Source: PALSA-607 sp963825425
GTDB lineage: Bacteria; Actinomycetota; Actinomycetes; Acidothermales; Acidothermaceae
Length of the DNA stretch: 64,000 nucleotides
Assembly: GCA_963825425.1 (NCBI GenBank)
Contig: CAWGTF010000011.1
Coordinates: 434,001 to 498,000, forward strand
Direction of reading: 5' to 3'
A model generated the notes under the pieces. That model worked only from the letters and a program-made list of their open reading frames with translations. It did no database searches and was not told where the DNA came from. Shown here piece by piece: positions 27,429 to 36,526 of the stretch; position 1 is the first letter of the stretch; each line of letters begins with the position of its first letter. The position numbers were made by a program, and so were the translations under genes.

Positions 27429-28624
27429 GATGCCATCGCGCTCTCGCCCGGGATCCAGATGGCGACGTGGCTCGGTTGCACGCTGCGGTTGACGACGTCG
27501 AGCAAGTCGCTCTGAACCCGGTTGAGGTCGACCTCGTCGCGCAGCCGGGACGAAAACGCCGCGACCGTGGCGTCGGCGTCGTAGCGAGCGCGATTGAAGC
27601 GGTGGTCGACCAGTCGCTGGGCTCGTCGCCGCAGCGGGCTGAACAGCGCGGCCACTGTCAACGTCGACGCAGCCACGCCGATCGGAGACGACAGGGGCAG
27701 TGCTCGAGTGGTCAGCGTGACGACGCCGATGTAGATGCCGACGAGTAGTCCCGTTACCGCGGCGTACGACAACGTCCTGCTGATGAGCCGGTCGATGTCG
27801 TAGAGCCGGTATTTCAGGATTCCGACGCCGATGCTGAGCGGTACTGCAATCACACCGAGGTATCCGGCCGCGCCGATTACCTGCAGGGCCTTCACGTTGC
27901 TTGTGCTCAACACGAGCAGCAACGCGAAGCCGACAATGCCGACCACGCCGCCGCTCATTAGCCACTTCAGCTGCTGGCGGCGCACCCCGGTCGCGTGTCG
28001 ATACGCGAACAGCTGGCCGACCACGAAGGACAGCCCGAGGGCTGCGTACAGCAAGAACACCACGGGCACGATGACCGCACTCGCTCCGTGGGGGTTTTCA
28101 GTGAAGCTCTTGAGCTCGCCGGATGAATCGACGGTGATGTGCCGAATCGTGAAGGCGCCCACGTCCTTCACCGCGATGGCGGCGACAATAACGACGCAGA
28201 CCGCAAGGTACGCCCGGAAAACCCGACGCCAGCCATTCGATCGCAGTCTGCCGTCCGGAAACACGACGATCGGTATCGGTAGCAGGACGAGCAGGCCGAC
28301 CCACAATTGGGTGAGCGCGACCGCGAGCCGGGCCAACGGCAGACCTGGGTGCCCGTGATCGAACGCCAGCACCGAGTACTCGCCGGCGTCGTTGCCGAGG
28401 TTCGAGAGCAACGCGATCGCCAGCATCAACCAACCGATGCAGTTGGCCGGCTGCCTGCGTGCGACGACGAAGCCCACCAGCGCAAAGGGCGCCGTCAACG
28501 CGACCTGAAGGAGACCGGTACTGGTCTGGTGCGCGACTACCGCGAGCGGCACGCCGAGGGCGAGCACGATCAGCGTCAGCGCGCACAGCCGCGCCGCGTT
28601 CCCAGGGGTCGCCCAGCCCTTCAC
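27425..28624 (-). CDS. Multi-pass membrane protein, sensor-kinase input-like, paralogue C
   Basis: 399 residues with the same order of landmarks: CIGWLMLAIALLSNLGNDAG, VFPDGRLRSNGWRRVF, GILKYRLYDIDRLISRTLSY, then SPLRRRAQRLVDHRFNRARY and VNRSVQPSHVAIWI at the end. First gene of a two-gene unit with paralogue B. Divergent from guaA, 123 bp apart. Function unknown. Confidence 0.82.
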   Translation of the reverse strand: MKGWATPGNAARLCALTLIVLALGVPLAVVAHQTSTGLLQVALTAPFALVGFVVARRQPANCIGWLMLAIALLSNLGNDAGEYSVLAFDHGHPGLPLARLAVALTQLWVGLLVLLPIPIVVFPDGRLRSNGWRRVFRAYLAVCVVIVAAIAVKDVGAFTIRHITVDSSGELKSFTENPHGASAVIVPVVFLLYAALGLSFVVGQLFAYRHATGVRRQQLKWLMSGGVVGIVGFALLLVLSTSNVKALQVIGAAGYLGVIAVPLSIGVGILKYRLYDIDRLISRTLSYAAVTGLLVGIYIGVVTLTTRALPLSSPIGVAASTLTVAALFSPLRRRAQRLVDHRFNRARYDADATVAAFSSRLRDEVDLNRVQSDLLDVVNRSVQPSHVAIWIPGESAMAS

Positions 28625-28747
28625 TTCAGGTGCCTCCGTCCCGACCGTTGCCGTCGAGGACGACCGTAGCCCGCAATCGTTCCGAGAACGCTACGAAACC
28701 GACCGACTAGAATCAACGAACGATCCCCGAGGCCAGAGGCGGTTTGC

Positions 28748-30317
28748 GTGAGCGAGGCCACAGGCCCTGGCCCCACGGTGCTGGTGGTCGACTTCGGGGC
28801 GCAGTACGCGCAGCTGATCGCGCGCCGGGTCCGCGAGGCCGACGTCTACAGCGAGATCGTGCCGCACACCATGTCCGTCGTCGGAGATCGTCGCCCGCAA
28901 GCCGGCCGCGGTGATCTTGTCGGGCGGGCCGTCGTCCGTCTACGCCGAAGGTGCGCCGTCGATCGACGCGTCGCTGTTCGAGACCGGCATCCCGGTTTTC
29001 GGCATTTGCTATGGCTTTCAGGCCATGGCTCAGGCACTGGGTGGTGTCGTCGAGCGCACCGGGCTGGCCGAGTTCGGCGGCACCAAAGTCACCGTCGTGC
29101 CTTCTTCTGAGGGACTGCTGTTTCGCGACCTTCCCGCGCAGCAGTCGGTGTGGATGTCGCACGGCGACTCGGTCACCGCTGCCCCGACCGGCTTCACCGT
29201 GACGGCCGCATCTGACGGTGCGCCGGTGGCCGCGTTCGAGGACCTGTCCCGGCGGCTGGCCGGCGTCCAGTTCCATCCGGAGGTCCGCCACACCGAGCAC
29301 GGCCAGACCGTGCTGCGCCGTTTCTTGCGCGAGGTTGCCGGCATCGAACCAGGCTGGACGACGGCGGGCATCGTCGCGGATCAAGTGGCCCGGATCCGGT
29401 CGCAGGTGGGATCGAGCCGGGTCATCTGTGGACTCTCCGGTGGTGTCGACTCGGCAGTTGCGGCCGCCTTGGTGCAGCGTGCGGTCGGCGACCAGCTCAC
29501 CTGCGTGTTCGTCGATCACGGACTGCTGCGCAAGGGCGAGGCCGAGCAGGTCGAGCGGGATTTCGTTGCTTCGACTGGCGTTCGCCTGCATGTTGTCGAG
29601 GCGGCGGCTGTGTTTCTCGCCGCACTTGCCGGCGTGAGTGATCCCGAGTCGAAGCGCAAGATCATTGGCCGCGAATTCATTCGCGCGTTCGAAGCAGCCG
29701 CTCGCGAGATCAGCGCCTCGGCGCCGGTCGACTTTCTGGTGCAGGGCACGCTTTATCCAGACGTCGTCGAGTCAGGCGGTGGGAGCGGCACCGCGAACAT
29801 CAAGTCGCACCACAACGTCGGCGGGCTGCCCGACGATTTGCAGTTCGCGCTCGTCGAACCGTTGCGGACGTTGTTCAAAGACGAGGTGCGCGCGGTCGGA
29901 GCCGAACTCGGCCTGCCGGAATCTTTGGTGTGGCGGCAGCCATTTCCGGGCCCCGGTCTTGCGGTGCGCATCATCGGGTCGATCACGGCTGAGCGGCTCG
30001 CCGTGCTACGTGAGGCCGACGCGATCGCCCGCGAAGAACTCACCGCGGCGGGCCTCGATCGCGACATCTGGCAATGCCCGGTCGTGCTACTGGCCGACGT
30101 CCGGTCTGTTGGTGTGCAGGGCGATGGTCGTTCCTATGGGCACCCGATCGTGCTGAGGCCGGTGTCGTCGGAAGATGCGATGACGGCCGACTGGTCGCGC
30201 GTTCCTTTCGACGTCCTCGCGCGCATCTCGACGCGCATCACCAACGAGGTGCGCGAAGTCAACCGGGTCGTGCTCGACATCACCAGCAAGCCGCCCGGCA
30301 CCATCGAGTGGGAGTAA
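28748..30317 (+). CDS. guaA: GMP synthase, glutamine-hydrolysing (one frame break)
   Basis: XMP to GMP using glutamine. The class I amidotransferase domain has VLVVDFGAQYAQLIARRVRE, catalytic cysteine in FGICYGFQAMAQALGG and the HPE of VQFHPEV. The ATP-pyrophosphatase domain follows with LSGGVDSAVAAALV near residue 225, then the dimerization domain with PFPGPGLAVRIIG. One extra base near 28883 must be removed so that SVVEIVARKPAAVILSGGPS reads through. About 522 residues. GTG start. Confidence 0.96.
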
Positions 30318-30395
30318 CCACGCTTAGCGTGAGACGTGCTTGATAAGAAGATCCGTCGATAGAAATCGTACCGGCTCTAGGAGGTTGGGTGGCGC

Positions 30396-30911
30396 ATGGC
30401 TGATGCAGGATCTGATACAGGATTGAGTGCAATCCAGGCCCCGCTGAAGCAAGAGTATCGCGACGATCCCAGCGCGGCTCTGGTCACGCTGCGCGCGAGC
30501 GGGCAGCTCGGCGAAGGCATCTCATGTTCGGTCCAGACTGGGCGTGCGATCGCCGAGGCCGGCCTGCATCCTGCGACGGGTGGTGACGGATCGCAGTTGT
30601 GTTCGGGCGACATGCTGCTCGAAGCGCTCGTGGCTTGCGCGGGAGTTACGCTGCGCGCCGTTGCAACGTCGCTTGGGTTCGAGATTCGGGGTGGAACGGT
30701 CCGAGCCGAAGGTGATCTCGACTTCCGGGGAACGCTAGCCGTCGACAAGGGCGTCCCTGTCGGCTTGACAGACATTCGCCTATCGTTCGAACTCGACACC
30801 GACGCGGACGCCGATCAGTTGGCCACGTTGTGCCGCCTTACCGAGCGGTACTGCGTCGTCCTGCAAACCCTCCGCTCCTCACCCACCTGCACGACAACGA
30901 TCACGTCCTAA
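30396..30911 (+). CDS. OsmC family protein
   Basis: 171 residues, OsmC/Ohr fold: the first conserved cysteine lies in LVACAGVTLRAVATSLG near residue 90 and the second in LTERYCVVLQTL near 150. The family reduces organic hydroperoxides or acts in thiol metabolism. SD-like GGAGGTTG lies 8-15 bases before the ATG. Stands alone after guaA. Confidence 0.85.
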   Translation: MADAGSDTGLSAIQAPLKQEYRDDPSAALVTLRASGQLGEGISCSVQTGRAIAEAGLHPATGGDGSQLCSGDMLLEALVACAGVTLRAVATSLGFEIRGGTVRAEGDLDFRGTLAVDKGVPVGLTDIRLSFELDTDADADQLATLCRLTERYCVVLQTLRSSPTCTTTITS

Positions 30912-31112
30912 GCTCCTGCTGTCAGGGAAGTCGCCGTCCGAGCCACTACAAAGGGCGGCCGATCCAGCGCCCCGAGGGCAGATCTGTGGCATCAAACCGA
31001 TAAGCCCTGATCGAGGGTTACGCCGACGTTCATCATTGGCAGGAGCTCATGCAAATCTCGATCTTGTCGACGATTGAACTGACCGGCGTCGTCGTACAGG
31101 GAGATATGAACA

Positions 31113-31313
31113 ATGTCGGGAGGGCACTTCAACAGCCGCGCTCATGCCGAAGCCGCAAGATTGGCGCGGCAACGTGCACGCTACTACGCAGCCCAACCAC
31201 GAGGGGTCACGCCACCAAAGCCGCCGAAGCCTTTTGTTACTCCCGGGTATCAACCGGGTGACTGGGTGGGTATCTCCGTGATGCTGGTCATCGCGTGCTG
31301 GGTTGTGTACTGA
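31113..31313 (+). CDS. Small membrane protein, hypothetical
   Basis: 66 residues: a basic N-terminus (ARLARQRARYYAAQPRG), a proline-rich middle and one C-terminal hydrophobic segment WVGISVMLVIACWVV. Plausible tail-anchored protein, but it is short and sits in a sparse region. No family recognised. Confidence 0.4.
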   Translation: MSGGHFNSRAHAEAARLARQRARYYAAQPRGVTPPKPPKPFVTPGYQPGDWVGISVMLVIACWVVY

Positions 31314-32068
31314 CTCGTGCACTTCTTGCTCTCCCTCACTCCTGGGAGAATGTGAGACGTCTCGGCGCTGCCGACGTTCTTCGGTTAATGTGCTGGTTTC
31401 AGCTCCACCGCGTCGACCACGAGATCTGGGTTGAATCCCTTTGCCACGCAGGGGATTCGATCAGCGAACCGTTCTCGGTCAACCTCACCGGTCGCTCCTA
31501 CCGCGAGGAACTGGCCCGACGCGGTCGCACTCGATCGGAAACGACGACGGCACTAGCGATGGGAGACGGGCGCGGCTCGCGTGCCCATCGCACGCCTCGT
31601 CGACATCGCTCCGTTGATCGCGCGGGCGACGGCTGTCGATGTCGGGTGGTCATCGGTGATCCGGCGATGTGGACGTGCGCTGGTTCACCGCAGACCGGTA
31701 CAATTGGCCGAGTGTCGTGCGGCTCTCTGCGTACTAGCACGATGAACGTGCAGTTCCACCCAGCCGGGCTCGTGGGCCAAAATGGCACCACGCGCGCTAC
31801 CTAGGGGACGGACCAGAGCCTTCGCGATCGAACTCCTCATGCGTCAAATCCCGGCGTCGGGCATTCCTGACCGCTTCGATCAGTTCGTCAGTACTGCGAC
31901 CATGTCGCTGCAGGAGCGCGGCTGAGGCGACTCAATCGTCGTGATGAAGACAGGCGTCAGCCCAGGCAACGCCCTCGGCGATCTTCTGTTGGGGTTGGAG
32001 GCTACCCATGTGAAATCCCCAACTCGAGGATGCCTACTTGGACCACATCAAGACCGAAGCCGCGCAAG
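31314..32068. other. Region without a supportable gene
   Basis: About 750 bp in which no frame on either strand gives a convincing protein. A string of residues around 31817-31925 (for example IPDRFDQFVSTATMSLQERG after one base removal) hints at a decayed or frame-broken gene on the plus strand. Nothing else is seen. Confidence 0.4.
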
Positions 32069-32771
32069 TCATGCGCCTAGAGCTGCGTTGTCGTCTGCGA
32101 TCACCGCCGAGATTGCCCCGGTAGAAGACAACGAGTTGACGGCGACGAGGAACGCCTGGACGAACTCGGCTGAAATCTGCTGCCGAGCTTCCGGGCTATC
32201 GAATGCGTAGTAGCGAGTGTTCGCAGGCAGGAAGTTTCGGACAAACGCGGCGGCATCGACAATCCGGAGAGAGAACGTCCCGTAAGCCAAGATTTCTAGG
32301 TCAGCGCCGTAGAACCGATCGTGGTAGACCACTGGCCCGCGTGTGCCGAACTTGATGCCACGGATCTCGCGCAAGTTGACGAAGGCGATGTACTTCTGGA
32401 AGGAGCTTTGTCCTCCATAGCCGTACCGGTCGACCGCCTGCTTCACGATCGACTTCGTGAACCCGTCGCCGTTGAATACGCTGCTCTGGCCGTCCTGATA
32501 CGTGTATCCGCCCGGGGCGGTAATGACGTCTTCGATGCCTGCCTGGCTGAAGATGAACGCTGCCGTATTCTCTGGAACGAAAATCTTCGAGCCGTTGGAG
32601 ATGACGTCAGCCGATCCCTTGTAGTTGGACCCGCGCCCGTTGTTCGCCTGTTGGTAGACACCCGGTGCGACGACGGTGTACTCACCAAAAGGCCCTGCGG
32701 TGATGATGTCTTTCCACTGATCCGCGAGGGTTCCGCTTAGTGCACCGGCGAAAGCCTGAATCGATGCCCAT
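32069..32771 (-). CDS. SPFH-domain protein, YdjI-like (frame break at N-terminus)
   Basis: About 233 residues after repair. The ATG at 32771 follows AGGAG and reads MGI; removing one base near 32762 continues into QAFAGALSGTLADQWKDII, GPFGEYTVVAPGVYQQANN and SKIFVPENTAAFIFSQAGIE. That opening matches the SPFH proteins annotated as YdjI or virion-core-like. The SPFH core continues with VNLREIRGIKFGTRGPVVYH and FLPANTRYYAFDS. Such proteins associate with membranes and with PspA-type stress systems. It is 23 bp downstream of a zinc-ribbon protein, a known pairing. The C-terminal coiled tail looks short for the family. Confidence 0.85.
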
Positions 32772-32794
32772 GGGCGACTGCTCCTATCGGGTGA

Positions 32795-33118
32795 CTAGAG
32801 CTGCTGAGTGGTGCCGCAGTATTCGCAGGTGACCGCCAGCCCGCGAGTTCCTGATGTTGGCGCACCACACGCACTGCATTTGGCAGCGACCTTGACGGGA
32901 GCATCCGTCTTGGCCCCGAGCTTTGCCTTGAACGCACCCAGGGTGTTCTTCATCGCTCCGGCGACCAATTCGACACCAGGCAGCGTCATCGCTGCCTGCT
33001 GCTCCGCCGGCAATTCTTGGCCGGTCACAACCAGATTGATCTTGGATGCCCAAGTAAAGATCTTCCTCTTACCACCGGACGGGAATCCGAACTTCTCCTC
33101 GCCGCTAAGGAAATACAC
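32795..33118 (-). CDS. Zinc-ribbon protein partner of the SPFH protein
   Basis: 107 residues: VYFLSGEEKFGFPSGGKRKI, then a helical middle and a C-terminal zinc ribbon with two cysteine pairs (KCSACGAP...VTCEYCGTTQQL). In this assembly the true start may be the GTG at 33180-33182 (VPAQTKVKRSSAN), joined by one extra base near 33140. It ends 23 bp before the SPFH gene and is probably cotranscribed. A small adaptor for the SPFH protein is the likely role, by analogy with ydjG/ydjH-ydjI. Confidence 0.7.
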   Translation of the reverse strand: MYFLSGEEKFGFPSGGKRKIFTWASKINLVVTGQELPAEQQAAMTLPGVELVAGAMKNTLGAFKAKLGAKTDAPVKVAAKCSACGAPTSGTRGLAVTCEYCGTTQQL

Positions 33119-33379
33119 TTCGAGCGCGAGCGTGCCGTTTGCGGTTTGCCGACGAGCGCTTGACCTTCGTCTGAGCGGGCACTACATCAGGGCTCGCCGG
33201 GCTCCATCAACTCTTGGTTGACGAAGCGCGTGCACCTAACGCGGACGGCCCGCGCCACCCGACGTGCGGCCTGGCGCCGCCGCTTGGCGAACCGACTAGG
33301 GACCGCTTGTGACCGACGACAACGCGATGGTGGCGATGTCGCGCGGTTGCCCGCAGTTAGTCGACCACTTCTCGGTTTC

Positions 33380-33802
33380 ATGGATGGTGCCGATCCCTGG
33401 CACGAGGTACTGCACGTACGTGCGGCGGGTCGTCGGCCACCGTCGACGTCGCCAGCGAGGAGTGTCTTCCTCGGATCAGGTCAGCGTCGAGGTTCCCGCG
33501 AGCACCGCGACTCGCTGGCTCAAGCGCCAACCGCTCCGCCCGCTGGAGGCGCCCAGACCTGGGTCATGCCGGACCTACGGGGCAAGGTCCTGCAGACGGC
33601 TCAGGACGCGATTCAGGCGCTGACGGACGACGCCGTCTTCTTTACAACGTCGCACGACGCCACGGGCGCTGGCAGACACCAAATTCTGGACCGCGACTGG
33701 CAGGTGTGCACGCAGAGCGTCCCACCGGGAACGGCGTTCGACTCGAACGCCAAGATCGACTTCGGCGTAGTGCGCGTGAGTACGGAGTTCTGTCCGAAGT
33801 AG
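33380..33802 (+). CDS. PASTA-domain protein, start uncertain
   Basis: The last 85 residues (from WVMPDLRGKVLQTAQDAIQ near 33562 through ATGAGRHQILDRDWQVCTQS to IDFGVVRV) form a convincing PASTA-like domain as seen in exported actinobacterial proteins. The upstream part (from the ATG at 33380) is basic and has no signal peptide, unlike homologues, which have an N-terminal hydrophobic segment; the N-terminal half is therefore probably wrong-framed or decayed. Confidence 0.6.
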   Translation: MDGADPWHEVLHVRAAGRRPPSTSPARSVFLGSGQRRGSREHRDSLAQAPTAPPAGGAQTWVMPDLRGKVLQTAQDAIQALTDDAVFFTTSHDATGAGRHQILDRDWQVCTQSVPPGTAFDSNAKIDFGVVRVSTEFCPK

Positions 33803-33835
33803 TGACGAGTCGGCCATCTCCTGCGCTCGTCTCGG

Positions 33836-34010
33836 CTATGTCATGCCAATGTCGTGGGCAAGACGGTCTATAGCGTCGCGCACCGGAGACGATGCAGATG
33901 CACATACCTTCAATGCGATTTGCGCATCGGCTTCATCGAGCGACGGAGCTATCACGCCAATACTGACGAATGGGCAGTTCTTCGGTATTAGGTCCGCAAG
34001 TGCGGGTGCC
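33836..34010 (-). pseudogene. Possible gene remnant
   Basis: A minus-strand frame without a start codon reads AAGVWAPALADLIPKNC, VSIGVIAPSLDEADAQIALK and SSPVRDAIDRLAHDIGM before a stop at 33836-33838. The composition looks protein-coding and amphipathic, but a stop lies just upstream in frame. Either a decayed gene or one more frame error. Confidence 0.3.
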
Positions 34011-34270
34011 CAAACGCCGGCTGCATACGCTGACGTCGCTCCAGCGCGTCAGGGCCAGCCGAGAGCGGTTCAACGTGCCGAAATGCGGCGGGCAACGGTG
34101 AGGTCCTCGAGCGGTAGCGTACTCGCATTGCGACCCCAATTGGCACGGGAGCGAGGGCGACAAACCCAGATGGCGGAGTCGTCGTCGACGAGGGCGGAGT
34201 AAGCCACTAGTCGGTCGCGAGTGTTTGGCCAGACCTGTGCGGCCCGACCCCTCGACGTTCGGTGAAACGA

Positions 34271-34540
34271 CTAGCGATATGGCGGTCGGTTCACGTAAGC
34301 AGTGGTGAGCAGCGCAAGCACGAGTCCGCCGGTAAGCATCGGGATACCAAGCCACACGCTGCGACGGTCAAGGTCGATCAGGGCGTTGATGCCGCCGCCG
34401 ACTAGCCCGACGATCATGCAAAACACGAAGACGGCGCTGCGGGAGGTGCCCCCGTCGCGCAGGTTCAAGGGTGGCCGTGGGCGCTGCCGCCACGGCAGGT
34501 CCGGCCGTGGTTGCCGGACATGCTTTCCGATCGGGGTCAT
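34271..34540 (-). CDS. Small two-segment membrane protein
   Basis: 89 residues: a basic proline-rich N-terminus then two hydrophobic segments (VFVFCMIVGLVGGGINALI and LGIPMLTGGLVLALLTTAYV). ATG start. No family recognised. Confidence 0.5.
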   Translation of the reverse strand: MTPIGKHVRQPRPDLPWRQRPRPPLNLRDGGTSRSAVFVFCMIVGLVGGGINALIDLDRRSVWLGIPMLTGGLVLALLTTAYVNRPPYR

Positions 34541-34621
34541 GACGCTCCACTACCAAGCCGGTTGGGCCACCAATACATGTTCCCAGGAACAAGGTCACAC
34601 CCGGGTGGTGCGTCTAGGCCT

Positions 34622-35227
34622 TCAGCGCGGCACCGCGGTGTGCTTGAACTCGTTGAGGTCGGTCCAGCCGATGAGATCGAGTGCTCGCTCGACGGTGGCG
34701 ATGGACGCTGCCGGGTCCGCGCCGTCCGCTGCCCGATGCATGAACCGGATGAACACCGCTTGGTCATCGACGAGGAATGTCGGCACACCCCACACCGCGT
34801 GCGACTCAGCGAATCCTTCATGCTCGGCGTGGACGGTGGCGAGCGCAGTGCCGTCATCGATGCGAGCGAACACCTGGTCGACCGGCACGCCGTTGCGCTC
34901 GAGCACACCGCTCACGACTGCCGGGTCGGCGAGACGTCGCGCGTCATCGTGGCGCGCGGCGAAAAGGGCGCGGTGTACGGCGGGGAAGAGCTCGGGGAAG
35001 TCGTCCCGGACGACGACACCGGCCTGCAACGCAATGATCCCGGAGTCTTGCTCGGGCTTCTCCCAGACAGTGGGCTCGTCATCGGCGACATGCACCTGAC
35101 TGAGCGAGAAGGCCAGGAATCTGACGTCCCAGTCGGCGCCGGCAGCGAGGCCGGTGAGGATGTGCTCGTGGGCGTTGCGAGCGAACGGGCAGCGGTAGTC
35201 CCAGGTGACCGCGAATCTCTGTGTCAT
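34622..35227 (-). CDS. DsbA-family protein with a single active-site cysteine
   Basis: 201 residues with the thioredoxin/DsbA-like fold: VTWDYRCPFARNAHEHIL at residues 7-24 and a cis-Pro loop AVWGVPTFLVDD near 143. The active site reads CPFA, so the resolving cysteine of CxxC is absent; monothiol or glutathione/mycothiol-transferase-like members of this superfamily exist. Cytoplasmic, as no signal peptide is present. Substrate unknown. Confidence 0.83.
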   Translation of the reverse strand: MTQRFAVTWDYRCPFARNAHEHILTGLAAGADWDVRFLAFSLSQVHVADDEPTVWEKPEQDSGIIALQAGVVVRDDFPELFPAVHRALFAARHDDARRLADPAVVSGVLERNGVPVDQVFARIDDGTALATVHAEHEGFAESHAVWGVPTFLVDDQAVFIRFMHRAADGADPAASIATVERALDLIGWTDLNEFKHTAVPR

Positions 35228-35278
35228 GCCACTGCCAACAACCTCAGGTGTGCGCCGTAGTCCCGACCGGCGGTCAAG

Positions 35279-35446
35279 CTAGCGCCGCTGGTGTGAGGGC
35301 AAGATCACAATCAGCAAGGTTGCGATCGGCCCGAGCAGGATCGACAGCAAGAACCAGCCGAGCCCATGGCGTCCCTTGCCCTGAGCGAGCCCCGCGTTGA
35401 TCAAGGTCAGCGTGCTCCAGCCCACGACGTACCCGTGCCACCACAT
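35279..35446 (-). CDS. Small membrane protein, 55 residues
   Basis: ATG at 35446, stop at 35279: MWWHGYVVGWSTLTLINAG, then a GKGRHGLG turn and WFLLSILLGPIATLLIVIL. Two hydrophobic helices and a basic tail. The compact helical-hairpin design and clean composition argue for a real gene although it is short. Confidence 0.55.
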   Translation of the reverse strand: MWWHGYVVGWSTLTLINAGLAQGKGRHGLGWFLLSILLGPIATLLIVILPSHQRR

Positions 35447-35486
35447 GCCGCCAGCCTAGCCGCGCCGTGACGTCGAGGTGCCGCTA

Positions 35487-36473
35487 CTAGCGCTCGGGTA
35501 GTTCCGGCGGCCACGAGTCTCCCCAGCGCGCATTTCTGGCGGCTTTGTAGAGCACGCCCTGGCTCTTGCTGACCCGCTCGTCAGCGGCAGCACCCGTCGA
35601 GGTACACAACTCGAGAGAGACAAGACCCTTGCGCAGCTGCGGGTGCCGCAGGATCCGCGCTGCCGGTCGACGAACGGGCTCTCGAGTCGCAATCACGTAC
35701 GAGTACTTCTCGTCCTCGTAGGAGAGTTCGCCGGCCTTGACCGACCGATGCAGACGCGATCGGTCGAGGCGCTCGGCGAAGTGACACCAGTCGCCGCGCT
35801 CCAGCATCGGACACGTGAACTCGTGCGGGCATGGCGCGACGATCGTGAAGCCGCCGTCGATAAGCGCGGCGCGGGCTTGAATGATCCGCGCGTACCCCGC
35901 GGGCGTTCCTGGTTCGATCAGAACAACGGTCGGCGCAGCTGTCATGAGCAGTGCGATGAGCGTTGCCTGCTGATGTTCGGTCAGTTCACCCAACACGTAA
36001 GCGGCCGTTGCGACGTCGGCCTTTTCGGCGTCCGCCTCGATCGTTGAAAGGTGCCACTGTCGCCATGTCGCGCCTTGCAACACGGCGGACGTCGAACTGC
36101 GCACGATGCGCTGACCAACGCTGATCGCGGCCGCCGATTGTTCAAGCAACGTGACGTGGCCCAGGGTCGGCCACATGTCGACGGCCGCCCAACTCACCGC
36201 GCCGGTTCCGGCGCCGAAGTCAATCAGCGTGCGCGGTTGAAGATCCGGGACGCCGAGGTGCAGTTGTCGCAGCGCCGCGCCAGCAACTGCGTAGGTCGCC
36301 GGCATTCGGTAGGCGGTGTAGGCCAGCACGTCGTCGGCGGTTGCGAGGATCGGGGTGACCGGAGGTTTGCCCGACCGATAGGCCTCAATGAGGCGTTCGA
36401 CGTTGCGGGTGAGGGAGGCTGCCGTCGTCCCGGCGAGTGCATCGTCGATGCAGTCGCGAAGGCTCGAGGGCAT
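35487..36473 (-). CDS. Rsm22-like small-subunit methyltransferase
   Basis: 328 residues. SAM site TLIDFGAGTGAVSWAAVDMW near residue 84, VLGELTEHQ, then a cysteine cluster CPHEFTCPMLERGDWCHFAE near 220 that matches the metal-binding cysteines of the Rsm22 family (mitochondrial ribosome small-subunit factor and its bacterial relatives). ELSYEDEKYSYVIATRE follows. Probable rRNA or ribosome-assembly role by family. Confidence 0.85.
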   Translation of the reverse strand: MPSSLRDCIDDALAGTTAASLTRNVERLIEAYRSGKPPVTPILATADDVLAYTAYRMPATYAVAGAALRQLHLGVPDLQPRTLIDFGAGTGAVSWAAVDMWPTLGHVTLLEQSAAAISVGQRIVRSSTSAVLQGATWRQWHLSTIEADAEKADVATAAYVLGELTEHQQATLIALLMTAAPTVVLIEPGTPAGYARIIQARAALIDGGFTIVAPCPHEFTCPMLERGDWCHFAERLDRSRLHRSVKAGELSYEDEKYSYVIATREPVRRPAARILRHPQLRKGLVSLELCTSTGAAADERVSKSQGVLYKAARNARWGDSWPPELPER

Positions 36474-36526
36474 AGCCCGACCCTATTGTTAGGGTTCCCA
36501 AACACACTCGGAGCACGACTGAGGAG

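Noticed and set aside
26250..27965. A 571-residue version of membrane paralogue B
   Set aside because: The first 179 residues overlap paralogue C out of frame and are arginine-rich nonsense; the GTG at 27428 is the coupled start.
31420..31465. tRNA-like T-loop and inverted GAATCCC/GGGATTC
   Set aside because: No acceptor, D or anticodon stems can be folded around it.
31781..31925. Possible short plus-strand gene
   Set aside because: It needs one base removed to stay open, and I recognise no family; kept only as a comment on the sparse region.
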